Source of the DNA: Bacteroidota bacterium
GTDB lineage: Bacteria; Bacteroidota; Rhodothermia; Rhodothermales; UBA10348
Assembly (NCBI GenBank): GCA_027622005.1
Contig: JAQBZH010000006.1
Span: 19,647-83,646 of the forward strand
Direction: 5' to 3'
DNA length: 64,000 nucleotides
The position numbers were made by a program, and so were the translations under genes. Below, piece by piece: positions 26,252-35,979 of this stretch (positions are counted from its first letter, which is position 1; every line of letters starts with the position of its first letter). The notes beneath the pieces were generated by a model. The model saw nothing but the letters and a program-made list of their open reading frames with translations, did not search any database and was not told where the DNA came from.

Positions 26252-28936
26252 ATGCCGCTAATTAGGGCGTGTTTTACGGTCTTTTGCTTGCTCTTGGCGC
26301 CTGGTTTCGCAGCAGCCCAAAACGAATCGAATAGCGCGGCGGACCCAACTCCGCCTGACTCATTCCAACTACGCCCATCAAACGGAGCTTCTGCTTCGGC
26401 AGAAGGACTCGAAGCCCCAGTCGAATTTTCGGCCACCGATTCCCTCATTTTTACCCTAAAAAAGGGCGCTCGCCTGGCCAGGCTTCACGGGAATGCCAAG
26501 GTTTCGTATGAAGGGATGGTCCTTACGGCCCACGGAATCGACTTACTTTTGGCAAAGGAAGAATTGTACGCCCGCGGCTTAAAAGCAGATACTGGCTGGG
26601 TTGGTCGACCCCAAATCGTCCAGGACGGAGATCCGTTTCTGGGTGATGAATTGTCCTTTAGTCTTAAAACCCAGCGCGGTCGAATTGTAAATGTGCAGAC
26701 CCAATTGGAAGAGGGTTTCATTCGGGCAGGAATTCTTAAGTCTTTGGAGGACAGCGTGTTATACATTCGGGATGGCTTGTACACAACATGCCAGTGTGTG
26801 GAAGATCCCTCCTATTCGCTTCGATCTAACAAAATGAAAATGATTGGTAAGAAGTGGATTTATACGGGGCCGATTCAACTCTTTCTTTACAATATTCCGA
26901 CTCCACTTTGGCTCCCTTTTGGATTCTTACCCGCTCAGGACACCCGGAGAAGCGGCCCATTACCACCGACCTACGGGGAGGATCAATTCGGATTCTATTT
27001 AAGAGATTGGGGCTGGTACTTCTCGATGAACGAGTTTATGGATCTGCAACTGCAAGGTGGATTTTGGACTCGCGGTAGTTGGGAATCCAAAACCATGTAT
27101 CGATATCGGAAAATGTATGCTTTTGATGGGCAGTTGATGCTGGATTATGCTCGGTTTAGAAACGGTGAGCCCGGCGACCCCAATTATTCTGTCCGCCAAA
27201 CCAGTGCGTTCCGATGGGTACACAATCAATCGATCGGGCAAAAAGCATCGTTTAATGCCAATGTAAATATGTCTTCCTCGACGTATTTAAAGGCCGTTTC
27301 ACAAAACTATGACGACCGGATTCGCCAAGATCTGCAATCGAGTGTCAAATTCAGTCAACGTTGGACGAATCAGAATTTAACTGTTCAGATGAACCAGCGG
27401 CAGGTTCTTTCGACGGGCGAAGTAACTATGACACTGCCCAGCCTGGCATTTTCGCAAAACAGTTTTAAGCCATTGTCACGGCAAACACGCTTACCCGGAA
27501 CCAAGGAGGGCTTTCGGGACAAATTGACCGTCGGATACAACTTCAACGTGGATAACCAATATCGCTTCCGACCGCTCGCCGATGAAGAACTATTGGCTCG
27601 GGGCGATACCCTGGCTGCTGAGATCAACTGGTTTGATGCTCTTTTTTCGAAAGATCAATTTGATCGCGCCACGGGAGACGCCCGCCAATTCGACTTTCAA
27701 GCTTCCCACCGTATACCTATTTCGGCGCCTTTTTCAATACAACGAGTTCCTCTTCTGGGCAACGTCAACCTCAACGTTTCTCCTTCCCTTTCTTATTCTG
27801 AAGATTGGTACCTGGAGTCCGAACGCCGGAACCTAAATGCGGACTCATCCGCAACCGAAATCAATTACGAACCGGGCTTCTTCGCGCTTCGGCAATTTAG
27901 CTCATCCGTATCGGTCGGAACTACGTTCTACGGGCTGTTTCCAATCAATGCCTTTGGGTATTCTGGCATTCGGCACACGGTCAGGCCGATTGTTGGTTTT
28001 TCCTATCGGCCCGATTTTTTTGAAGGAAAGTGGGGAAATACACGGTCATATACGGATAAGGCAGGAAAAGAAGTTGAATATGCCGTTGTTTCGGGAGTCG
28101 GACGCGGCCGGCAGCAGGCGATGACGTTTTCTCTTAATAATACCTTCCAGACCAAACGAAACGTGGCTGACTCGCTCAATACGACGAGCCGTCCGAACAC
28201 GGTCAAGCTGTTTGATCTTAGCCTTTCTACCGCTTACAATTTTGCCGCTGATTCGCTTAAAATGAATGATGTCAGACTTAGCCTTCGGACGAACGTCCTT
28301 GGTAAAGTTGACGTAGACGTAAGCAGTACCTTTTCTCCTTATCAGGTAAATAGTCTCGGGCGTTTGGTAGACGACTCTGCCCTATCCCTGAGCTCACCGC
28401 TTGGACGAATGACTTCTACCAACATCACCATGCGAACGTCGCTTAGGAGCCAACGGGGAGCCGGAGACCGGCCCTTGACAACACCCAGAGCAGGACTCGT
28501 TCAAAATCAGCCTAGTTTTGGTACCAACAATCCTCTTGGTTCAAGTAACATATTGCAAAATACCTATGGGATGGCCACCCTTACCGATTTCTCTATTCCA
28601 TGGTCGGTAAATATGGATTTCACTTATGGTTTAACAAAAACCGGCGTTTCAACCATACGGCGTGCCATCATCAACGCGTCATTCGACTTGAGTCTAACAC
28701 CCAATTGGAAAGCTTCGAGCCGAACGGGGTACGATTTTGAATCTAAACGCATGGCTACTACAAGCCTGGCTCTCTCTCGCGATTTTGAATGCTGGCAGAT
28801 GTCCTTTAACTGGGTCCCGTTTGGCGCTTATCAATCTTGGGGATTCGATCTTCATGTTAAAAGCGGACATCTAAAGGATCTACTTCGGATCCGTCAACCG
28901 AAATCGGATGTGAGAGATCGGTTTGGGGGCTTTTGA
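26252..28936 (+). CDS. lptD: LPS-assembly outer-membrane protein, LptD/OstA family
   Basis: About 894 residues from ATG 26252, which gives a signal peptide (IRACFTVFCLLLAPGFAAAQ); longer starts overlap the ROK gene. The N-terminal OstA/LptA-like jellyroll is visible as FTLKKGARLARLHGNAKVSYEGMVLTAHGIDLLL in pieces. Next come RDGLYTTCQCVEDPSYSLR, IYTGPIQLFLYNIPTPLWLPFGFLPAQ and a large C-terminal barrel ending near GVGFDLHVKSG-type strands (actual WGFDLHVKSG). The layout is that of the Bacteroidota LptD-like proteins that insert LPS into the outer membrane. An LptF/G permease for the same pathway lies at 31341. The paired Cys in CQC could take part in disulfides as in LptD, an inference. Confidence 0.85.
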   Translation: MPLIRACFTVFCLLLAPGFAAAQNESNSAADPTPPDSFQLRPSNGASASAEGLEAPVEFSATDSLIFTLKKGARLARLHGNAKVSYEGMVLTAHGIDLLLAKEELYARGLKADTGWVGRPQIVQDGDPFLGDELSFSLKTQRGRIVNVQTQLEEGFIRAGILKSLEDSVLYIRDGLYTTCQCVEDPSYSLRSNKMKMIGKKWIYTGPIQLFLYNIPTPLWLPFGFLPAQDTRRSGPLPPTYGEDQFGFYLRDWGWYFSMNEFMDLQLQGGFWTRGSWESKTMYRYRKMYAFDGQLMLDYARFRNGEPGDPNYSVRQTSAFRWVHNQSIGQKASFNANVNMSSSTYLKAVSQNYDDRIRQDLQSSVKFSQRWTNQNLTVQMNQRQVLSTGEVTMTLPSLAFSQNSFKPLSRQTRLPGTKEGFRDKLTVGYNFNVDNQYRFRPLADEELLARGDTLAAEINWFDALFSKDQFDRATGDARQFDFQASHRIPISAPFSIQRVPLLGNVNLNVSPSLSYSEDWYLESERRNLNADSSATEINYEPGFFALRQFSSSVSVGTTFYGLFPINAFGYSGIRHTVRPIVGFSYRPDFFEGKWGNTRSYTDKAGKEVEYAVVSGVGRGRQQAMTFSLNNTFQTKRNVADSLNTTSRPNTVKLFDLSLSTAYNFAADSLKMNDVRLSLRTNVLGKVDVDVSSTFSPYQVNSLGRLVDDSALSLSSPLGRMTSTNITMRTSLRSQRGAGDRPLTTPRAGLVQNQPSFGTNNPLGSSNILQNTYGMATLTDFSIPWSVNMDFTYGLTKTGVSTIRRAIINASFDLSLTPNWKASSRTGYDFESKRMATTSLALSRDFECWQMSFNWVPFGAYQSWGFDLHVKSGHLKDLLRIRQPKSDVRDRFGGF

Positions 28937-28941
28937 TTGTC

Positions 28942-28964
28942 AAAAACCGTGGCGTAGCGCCGTG
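28942..28964 (-). terminator. Hairpin terminator after the ABC ATPase gene
   Basis: Read on the minus strand, CACGGCG pairs with CGCCACG around CTA (28948-28964, with two G-U pairs) and is followed by GTTTTTG (28942-28947). It sits 36 bp beyond the ABC gene stop and just beyond the convergent lptD stop. Confidence 0.5.
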
Positions 28965-29000
28965 ACGAATAGTTTGGGCTTTAGGGCCGCTAACTTCGAC

Positions 29001-30017
29001 CTATAAATCGTTCGAAACGACTTGGCTCGCCTCGATTTTGACGAATACTTGAGTCGAATCAGGTACGTTTTGGGTAGTTTTCAAGGATAACCGAGCTCCC
29101 TGAATTTCGATTTCCATCTCCGTGATCATCCCCAAAAACTGTCGGGATACGACCTGACCTACCATTCCACCTTCCCCGACAACGCTTATGTGTTCAGAAC
29201 GGATGGCAACCGCCTGTTCCTTCGAGATCGGTGTGCCCGTAAGCAGCATCGCTTGCTTCGGATCGACTAAAATATTACTCCCTCCCAAAAAAGAAGCAAC
29301 AAACGCTGATTTTGGATGATTGTAGAGGGATTTAGGATCTCCGACCTGAACTATTTTACCGTCTCGCATCACGGCAATTTGATCGGACAACGCTAATGCT
29401 TCTTCCTGATCATGGGTGACATAAATGCTAGTCAGTCCAAGACGTCGTTGAAGCGCTTTTAACTCAACTCGAGTTTGCTGCCGGAGTGTTACGTCAAGAT
29501 TAGACAGCGGCTCGTCGAAGAGGATGACGTCAGGTTCGATAGCTACCGCTCGAGCAAGCGCTACCCGCTGCTGTTGCCCTCCGGAAAGCGACGTAACAGG
29601 TGTATTCAAAAATCCCTCCATATCCACCCGTTCCAGCGACTCCTGGACCCGCTTTTCTCGATCTGGTCCCTTCATTTTCCTCACTTTGAGCCCGTACTCT
29701 ACATTTTCCTTTACAGACATATGCGGGAATAGAGCATAGCTCTGGAATACCATCACAGTCGGACGACGTCTGGCGTCTAGCCTTGTGACGTCCTTTTCGC
29801 CGATAAAGACTTTACCATCATCCGGAAACTCAAATCCTGAAATAATGCGCAAAGTAGTCGATTTGCCGCAACCACTGGGCCCGAGGAGGGAAAAAAACGA
29901 TCCTGCGGGGATATCTAAGGAGACTGAATCAACTGCGCGCACCGCCCCAAACGAACGGGTTACTTCGGATAACCGAACAGCCTCTCCTCTATTTTGGGCC
30001 GGGTTAAAATTTGTCAC
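29001..30017 (-). CDS. ABC transporter ATP-binding protein (PotA/FbpC/MalK-like importer ATPase)
   Basis: 338 residues. Walker A GPSGCGKST (46-54), Q-loop VFQSYALFPHM, signature LSGGQQQR (144-151), Walker B ILFDEP (165-170) and switch His in VTHDQEEA; the last roughly 85 residues form a TOBE-like regulatory domain. This is the importer ATPase type used for spermidine/putrescine, iron(III), thiamine or sugars. No permease or binding-protein gene is near: it lies 32 bp downstream of sucC on the same strand, so it is an orphan here and its substrate is open. Confidence 0.9.
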   Translation of the reverse strand: MTNFNPAQNRGEAVRLSEVTRSFGAVRAVDSVSLDIPAGSFFSLLGPSGCGKSTTLRIISGFEFPDDGKVFIGEKDVTRLDARRRPTVMVFQSYALFPHMSVKENVEYGLKVRKMKGPDREKRVQESLERVDMEGFLNTPVTSLSGGQQQRVALARAVAIEPDVILFDEPLSNLDVTLRQQTRVELKALQRRLGLTSIYVTHDQEEALALSDQIAVMRDGKIVQVGDPKSLYNHPKSAFVASFLGGSNILVDPKQAMLLTGTPISKEQAVAIRSEHISVVGEGGMVGQVVSRQFLGMITEMEIEIQGARLSLKTTQNVPDSTQVFVKIEASQVVSNDL

Positions 30018-30049
30018 GGACGCCCCAATTAATGTTGGTTGTTGACGCT

Positions 30050-31225
30050 CTAACCGGCCAAGGCTTTAGTGACCTTATCAGCGGCCTCTTGAAAAATAAT
30101 GGCTGTCTCGACTTTGAGCCCACTCTCGTCCAGGATTTGCTTGCCTTCTTCAGCGTTAGTTCCTTGTAAGCGCACGATCAACGGTATGTTTATCTGAACT
30201 TTATTGGCCGCTTCGACCACGCCTTTAGCTACCCGGTCACATCGTACGATGCCGCCAAAAATATTTACTAAGATGGCCTTAACTGAAGGATCCTTCAATA
30301 TGATTCTAAAGCCGGCTTCGACCGTCGTTGGATTGGCTCCACCACCAACGTCCAAAAAGTTGGCTGGCTCGCCGCCTGCGATTTTGATGATATCCATGGT
30401 CGCCATGGCCAGTCCGGCGCCGTTAACCATACACCCGACATTCCCATCCAATTTCACGTAGTTGAGATGGAACTCGGAGGCTTCAAACTCCAACGGATCC
30501 TCTTCGTGGACATCTCTAAGCTCAGCCAAATCCTTATGACGGTACAGCGCGTTGTCGTCCAGATTGAGTTTGGCATCGATTGCCAAAACGTCACCGCCCT
30601 TGGTTAGCGTCAACGGATTAATTTCTGCAATGGAACAGTCGGTAGCTTCATACGCGTTGTATAACGCCATAATAAATTTTACCGCCTTCTTAAACGCTTC
30701 GCCTTCGAAACCTAATCCAAACGCGAGACGGCGAGCTTGGAATCCCTGGAGTCCTATGGACGGGTCAACCCACTCTTTCAAAATGAGATCTGGCGTTTCT
30801 TCAGCCACTTTTTCGATTTCAACGCCGCCTTCGGTCGACGCCATAATGACCGTCATGTTCTTTTGGCGATCCAGCGTGATTCCCAAGTAAAATTCTTTTT
30901 CAATGTCTACGGCGTCAGCGATCAAAACCGAGCGAACCTTTTGTCCCTCGGGTCCAGTCTGAGGCGTTTTTAACATCATTCCCAGAATGGCACCTGCCTT
31001 TTCCTCGACTTCCTGCAAGGATTTAGCCAATTTCACTCCCCCACCTTTGCCGCGACCGCCCGCATGGACCTGGGCCTTTACAACAAATAAATTAGTTCCG
31101 TTTTCTGCTTGCAGCTTCTTAGCAGCATCTACAGCCCCGCTAATAGAAGTTGCCAGAACTCCTTTCTGAACGGGGACGCCGTAGCGTGCAAGAATTTCTT
31201 TGGCCTGGTACTCGTGGACTTTCAT
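30050..31225 (-). CDS. sucC: Succinyl-CoA synthetase, beta subunit
   Basis: 391 residues, usual length. With SucD it interconverts succinyl-CoA and succinate while making ATP or GTP in the citric acid cycle. The N-terminal [22 protein letters not shown] and [17 protein letters not shown] are ATP-grasp signatures. EINPLTLT holds metal ligands, and [20 protein letters not shown] and [19 protein letters not shown] mark the C-terminal ligase domain. The sucD gene is not adjacent. Confidence 0.97.
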   Translation of the reverse strand: MKVHEYQAKEILARYGVPVQKGVLATSISGAVDAAKKLQAENGTNLFVVKAQVHAGGRGKGGGVKLAKSLQEVEEKAGAILGMMLKTPQTGPEGQKVRSVLIADAVDIEKEFYLGITLDRQKNMTVIMASTEGGVEIEKVAEETPDLILKEWVDPSIGLQGFQARRLAFGLGFEGEAFKKAVKFIMALYNAYEATDCSIAEINPLTLTKGGDVLAIDAKLNLDDNALYRHKDLAELRDVHEEDPLEFEASEFHLNYVKLDGNVGCMVNGAGLAMATMDIIKIAGGEPANFLDVGGGANPTTVEAGFRIILKDPSVKAILVNIFGGIVRCDRVAKGVVEAANKVQINIPLIVRLQGTNAEEGKQILDESGLKVETAIIFQEAADKVTKALAG

Positions 31226-31340
31226 GGATTCTGGAAATACGTAACTTGGAGACCGAAAACTACGATGCGTTTAATGCAATTACTTCCCATATTAGAGGAG
31301 TTCGAGCATATTCTCCGTTTCTTTTAGGCAACGCCCGACA

Positions 31341-32471
31341 ATGACCTACGACCTACACATAATTCGACGCTTTATTACGGGGTACGTGCTGCTCCTGATC
31401 GGGTTGATCGTGTTCTTTGTGGTCTTGCATTATGTCGAATATATCGACGACTTTATGGACCGTGGGGCTACCATGCGGGATGTATTTCTGATGTACTACC
31501 CTAACTACATCCCTGAGATCGTACGATTGATTTCACCGTTGGCCATATTTATGGCGGCCGTCTTTTTAACCGGACGACTTTCTCAAAAGTTAGAAATTGC
31601 TTCGCTACAATCTGCCGGCGTTTCTATTTATCGGTTACTCGTTCCTTTTCTCCTGGTTGGAGTTGTGGTCACTGGCTTTATGTTTTGGTTTAACGGCTGG
31701 ATCGTTCCCGTAACCAATCAGGTGCGACTGAATTTCGAGCAGGACTACACCAAAGACGCTCTGGGGCAAGCAGAATTTGCCAATATTCACCGCCAGAACG
31801 CGCCTGGAAGCATTATTTCGGTCAGTTTCTATGAACGTAATTCAAAAACGGCAACATCGGTAACCTTGCAAACCTTTAGCCCCGAGGGGGTGATGACTGA
31901 GCGGATTGATGCGGATCGCATGATGTGGATTGATTCAACTTCCTCTTGGCAAATGATTGAACCCACCGTGCGCACATTCGATGAGAATGGAAATATGACT
32001 CAACGAGTATTCGCCCGAATCGACACGACACTATCCCTCCTACCGCGGGATTTCGCCCGAACACAGGGTGATGTGGATGCCATGTCCATTACAATGGCCA
32101 AAGACTACTTAGAATCGTTGGAAAGAACTGGAGCGAACAGGTTAGGAAGGCCGTTAGTTATGTACTACAGCAAGTATTCCTATCCGCTTTCGAATCTTAT
32201 CCTAATTCTACTCGCCGTTCCATTAGCCTCTGTTCGTCGGCGCGGCGGACAAGCCATACAACTGGCCATTGGACTGGTTTTAGCCTTTATTTACCTGGCC
32301 TTGATGAAACTGATCGAACCGTTTGGCTATGCTGGTGAGCTTTCCCCAATCACGGCGGCCTGGGCGCCCCACATTATCTTCCTGTGTTTCGCCCTTTTTG
32401 TAATGCAACGAGTTAACAATTGGAAATGGATTCGTCCTGTAAAGGTCACGGATGCGATTTCCGCCCGCTAG
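31341..32471 (+). CDS. LptF/LptG family LPS-transport permease
   Basis: 376 residues. Membrane helices flank a periplasmic domain: first helix YVLLLIGLIVFFVVLHYVEYI, then IVRLISPLAIFMAAVFLTGRLSQKLEIASLQSAGVS (the conserved YjgP/YjgQ segment, in part), LLVPFLLVGVVVTGFMFWF, a periplasmic beta-jellyroll of about 160 residues, and three C-terminal helices. The family extracts LPS from the inner membrane with the LptB ATPase and feeds it to LptC-A-D. Only one permease is present here; some Bacteroidota encode the partner elsewhere. Divergent from sucC across 115 bp. Confidence 0.9.
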   Translation: MTYDLHIIRRFITGYVLLLIGLIVFFVVLHYVEYIDDFMDRGATMRDVFLMYYPNYIPEIVRLISPLAIFMAAVFLTGRLSQKLEIASLQSAGVSIYRLLVPFLLVGVVVTGFMFWFNGWIVPVTNQVRLNFEQDYTKDALGQAEFANIHRQNAPGSIISVSFYERNSKTATSVTLQTFSPEGVMTERIDADRMMWIDSTSSWQMIEPTVRTFDENGNMTQRVFARIDTTLSLLPRDFARTQGDVDAMSITMAKDYLESLERTGANRLGRPLVMYYSKYSYPLSNLILILLAVPLASVRRRGGQAIQLAIGLVLAFIYLALMKLIEPFGYAGELSPITAAWAPHIIFLCFALFVMQRVNNWKWIRPVKVTDAISAR

Positions 32472-32530
32472 GACCTAAGACTTAGCGCAGGTCAAATCTA
32501 GGCCACCCGCCCTTAATACCCCGTTCAGCT

Positions 32531-32857
32531 TTACGCTTCACCCCCAGGAATACCAAAATGTACGGTTGGGCCTTGGCCTGATGTTTCCATGATATCTCCG
32601 TGGGCCCGTTCAAACCGTTCAATGTTCTCTGCAAGAGCGCGCAATAGACGCTTCGCATGTTGCGGGGTCACGATCACGCGACTTTTAACCTTGGCCTTGG
32701 GTATCCCGGGCATCACCCGAATAAAATCCAGGATAAACTCTTCCGAAGAATGAGCCAACATCACCAAATTGGAATACGTGCCCTCAGCTATGTCCTCGCT
32801 CAATTCAATATTTAACTGAGGACCCGCTTGGCCTTTACCTTCATTATTGTCTTTCAT
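32531..32857 (-). CDS. DUF3467 family protein
   Basis: 108 residues from ATG 32857, seven bases after the cbs stop. LNIELSEDIAEGTYSNLVMLAHSSEEFILDFIRVMPG is the typical DUF3467 body, followed by KVKSRVIVTPQHAKRLLRALAENIERFE. Small soluble protein family widely distributed in bacteria with no known function. Probably co-transcribed with cbs. Confidence 0.85.
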   Translation of the reverse strand: MKDNNEGKGQAGPQLNIELSEDIAEGTYSNLVMLAHSSEEFILDFIRVMPGIPKAKVKSRVIVTPQHAKRLLRALAENIERFERAHGDIMETSGQGPTVHFGIPGGEA

Positions 32858-32864
32858 AATCGTA

Positions 32865-34262
32865 TTAATATTTAGATTCTTTTTTCCCAGCCAGCGCTTC
32901 AATCAGATCACTTTTGGTGATGATTGAAAACGATCCAGATTCAGTTTTTACTAAAACCGCCCCAGGCGCTTCTTTCATCAAAGAAGTCAGTCCACCAAAG
33001 GGCGTATCCATATCCACAATTGGAAACGGCGGACCCATTGTCTCCGAAACGACATGGCCTCTAGCTTGTGGATCCTCGATTAGTCTATTTAACACCACTG
33101 ACTCTGTAATGCTGCCTATAACCGATCCATGATCAATGACAGGTAATTGAGAAATTCCTTTTTGAACCATGCGGTCGATGGCAGTTTGTAACGTGTCACC
33201 CGGGGCGACAGATACAATATCAGAGTTGAGGTGAGCCGGCGTAACCACGTCTGCCGCACAGAGTTCGTGTTTTTCATCCAGAAACCCGTGGCTCCTCATC
33301 CAAGTGTCATTGTAGGTTTTGGAGAGGTATCGAAAACCGGTATCAGGAAGTAGAATAACCACCACGTCCTCTGGTTTTAGGGTCTTCGCATTATCCTTTA
33401 GCCATTTCCTTGCACCTGAGACAGCCATACCACTCGTTTGGCCGACAAACAATCCTTCTTGCCTCGCCAAACGACGCGTCATAATCATGTTTTCCTTGTC
33501 GGTCGAACGGACATAGAAGTCGACCAAATCAAAATCCATGTTTAGAGCTAGAATGTCTTCGCCAGCACCTTCCGTCAAATACGGGTAAATTTCGGCATGA
33601 TCGAATTCACGAGTATGAAAATATTTGTGATAGACTGATCCAAAGGTATCGACCCCAACCACTTTGATGTCTGGATTCTGTTCTTTCAAATATTTAGAAG
33701 TCCCTGAAATGGTTCCACCCGTTCCTGCCGACGCGATGTAGTGGGTAACTCGTCCTTCTGTTTGCCGCCAAATCTCAGGGCCGGAGGTTTCGTAATGAGC
33801 CTTAGCATTGGCTGGATTATCGTATTGGTTTAAATACACCGAATTAGGTGTCTCCTCTGCAAGACGCCTAGAAACCGAATAATAGGACCGAGGATCTTCC
33901 GGAGCCACGTTTGTAGGGCAGATCAGAACTTCAGCGCCTAGCGCACGAAGCACATCCGCCTTTTCCGGACTTTGTTTATCTGTGGTCGTAAAAATGCATT
34001 TGTAACCCTTGGTGATGGCTGCGAGAGCTAAACCGGTACCCGTATTTCCCGATGTACCTTCCACTATGGTCCCTCCCGGCTTCAATCGACCGTCCCTTTC
34101 AGCCGCCTCAATCATCGCAATGCCAATCCGGTCCTTTACGGAACCGCCTGGATTAAAAAATTCAACCTTGGCCAAAACGGTGCATGGAAAATCGGAAAAC
34201 AGGGTGTTCAAGCGAACCAGCGGTGTATTTCCAACGGTCTCAAGAATTGAGTTATACCACAT
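32865..34262 (-). CDS. Cystathionine beta-synthase
   Basis: About 465 residues from ATG 34262 (an upstream start at 34289 would add nine residues). PLP fold-type II enzyme joining serine and homocysteine, or acting as a cysteine synthase. NPGGSVKDRIG contains PLP Lys43, EGTSGNTGTGLA and SAGTGGTISGTSKYLK bind the cofactor phosphate and substrate, and the C-terminal 130 residues hold a CBS-domain pair (SDIVSVAPGDTLQTAIDRM, HVVSETMGPPFPIVDMDTPF). That domain layout favours cystathionine beta-synthase over simple CysK. Upstream of the DUF3467 gene. Confidence 0.9.
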   Translation of the reverse strand: MWYNSILETVGNTPLVRLNTLFSDFPCTVLAKVEFFNPGGSVKDRIGIAMIEAAERDGRLKPGGTIVEGTSGNTGTGLALAAITKGYKCIFTTTDKQSPEKADVLRALGAEVLICPTNVAPEDPRSYYSVSRRLAEETPNSVYLNQYDNPANAKAHYETSGPEIWRQTEGRVTHYIASAGTGGTISGTSKYLKEQNPDIKVVGVDTFGSVYHKYFHTREFDHAEIYPYLTEGAGEDILALNMDFDLVDFYVRSTDKENMIMTRRLARQEGLFVGQTSGMAVSGARKWLKDNAKTLKPEDVVVILLPDTGFRYLSKTYNDTWMRSHGFLDEKHELCAADVVTPAHLNSDIVSVAPGDTLQTAIDRMVQKGISQLPVIDHGSVIGSITESVVLNRLIEDPQARGHVVSETMGPPFPIVDMDTPFGGLTSLMKEAPGAVLVKTESGSFSIITKSDLIEALAGKKESKY

Positions 34263-34441
34263 AAGTCGAAGTTGCTTGAAGACAAGCATTAAAACATTGC
34301 AAGGGACGCGGGCAGAGAGAGAAAGACTATTTTGCTATATTCATCCTCAAGGGTAAGGTACGATTTAACCTGACCCAACGCTTATTCGTCCCAAGAGAAG
34401 CGCGTGAAAATCGTATTACTCTCGGACCATAAATTACGTAA

Positions 34442-35878
34442 ATGTCAGATTATTCTTCTCCTGCTGGGATGATAGAGCCTGAGCTGCTCGTGGCCACTTG
34501 CGCTGCGGATGGGTCCGTCCTGTCACGCAATAGCGCGTGGCTGGGTCTTCTTGGATCCTCGCCAGATATTTGGTTCAATTTACCCATGGATGACGCCGAG
34601 ATTGCCCGTCAAAATTTGAAGGAGGCGTCGCACGGTTCTCTCGTGACACACGCTCTGTTTATGGTAAATAGAGCTGACCGCGATATTCCGATCCCCGTTC
34701 TATTGCACTTCATCCCAGTTCAAGATAGCCACCCCACGGGTGCCTGTTCGGTCGCGATTTCGGGGGAAATACTATCCGAGCCCTCTACCTGGACTGAAAG
34801 CCAAACGCATCGTCACCGGATGGAAACTCTTGGCCGAATGACCATGGGAATGACACATGATTTCAACAATATGTTGAGCGGAATCTTGGGTCACATCGAA
34901 TTGTGGAAGATTGAAGGTTCAGCCAACGCCGAGCTGCATTTAGGCACTATCGAAAAGGCAGCGCGGGACGGAGCAGAGCTGATCTCTAAGGTCCAGCGCT
35001 ACATTCGACAAGAGGTACGAACTGCGTTTGAGCCTATCGATTTGACCGCTCTCGTTTCAGAATGCATCTCTTTCACCAAACCATACTGGTATAACGAACC
35101 GAGGCGCCATGGCATCGATATTTCGGTCACGTCCTCTTTGGTTGAACTCCCTCTCATTGACGGCTCCGCATCCGAGTTACGGGACGTTTTGGTCAATTTG
35201 ATTTTAAATGCGGTTCATGCGATGCCTTCAGGGGGCCAAGTGGTTTTTAGCGGTAAGTCGGACGGACAGTTCGTCGAAATTGTCGTTTTAGATAATGGGA
35301 CCGGTATGTCCAAAGAGGTCCAAAAACAGATATTTGAGCCCCTGTTTACCACAAAAGGCGACCGTGGAACAGGCATGGGATTGGCAGTTGCTGCAGGAAT
35401 CCTCAGGGAGCACGGCGGCTCCATTTCGGTTAGTTCCACGTTGGGTGTGGGATCCGTTTTTACACTCCAATTACCCATCAATATTTTCATTTCTGCTCGG
35501 GGTTCGCAGCCTGCGCCGCTATCTTCTTCGAACACTTCGCGCAGGATCTTGGTTGTGGATGATGAGGATATGGTCCGGGGCATCATCAGTAAGTTGCTGT
35601 CGATTAGAGGGCACCAAGTAATTGAGGCTTCTTCTGGACCAGAGGCAATTGCTAAGTTTGACCCTGGATTGTTCGATTTCGTGATAACGGATCAAGGAAT
35701 GCCGGAAATGAGCGGCCGCGAGCTGGCCTATCAAATCCGAAAGGTGGATTCCGCCATACCCATCATCTTATTGACTGGAGATACTGAAATCCGCGTCGAT
35801 GGTGGGGCCATCAATCGTGTTATGACAAAACCGTTTAAAATTGATGAGCTTGAAGCACTCATGTCGGAGCTTTCTTAG
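34442..35878 (+). CDS. Soluble hybrid sensor histidine kinase with C-terminal receiver
   Basis: 478 residues without any membrane segment. Residues 1-115 look like a PAS-type sensor (ELLVATCAADGSVLSRNSAWLGLLG). The dimerisation helix TLGRMTMGMTHDFNNMLSGILGH carries phosphoacceptor His139. The ATPase domain shows Asn256 in LVNLILNAVHA, DNGTGMS (284-290), FTTKGDRGTGMGL and GSVFTLQLP. A receiver domain follows with DDED (373-376), phosphoacceptor Asp417 and Lys463. The input and output are unknown; no separate regulator gene is adjacent. It precedes lon by about 100 bp. Confidence 0.92.
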   Translation: MSDYSSPAGMIEPELLVATCAADGSVLSRNSAWLGLLGSSPDIWFNLPMDDAEIARQNLKEASHGSLVTHALFMVNRADRDIPIPVLLHFIPVQDSHPTGACSVAISGEILSEPSTWTESQTHRHRMETLGRMTMGMTHDFNNMLSGILGHIELWKIEGSANAELHLGTIEKAARDGAELISKVQRYIRQEVRTAFEPIDLTALVSECISFTKPYWYNEPRRHGIDISVTSSLVELPLIDGSASELRDVLVNLILNAVHAMPSGGQVVFSGKSDGQFVEIVVLDNGTGMSKEVQKQIFEPLFTTKGDRGTGMGLAVAAGILREHGGSISVSSTLGVGSVFTLQLPINIFISARGSQPAPLSSSNTSRRILVVDDEDMVRGIISKLLSIRGHQVIEASSGPEAIAKFDPGLFDFVITDQGMPEMSGRELAYQIRKVDSAIPIILLTGDTEIRVDGGAINRVMTKPFKIDELEALMSELS

Positions 35879-35979
35879 CGGATCATCCTCGTTACCGACA
35901 AGTTGTCACAAGAACACGTTTGGCTTGGTTTTTGAAATCGAAATGGCTTGATCAAAAACCCGATCTCAAATCAAAATAC

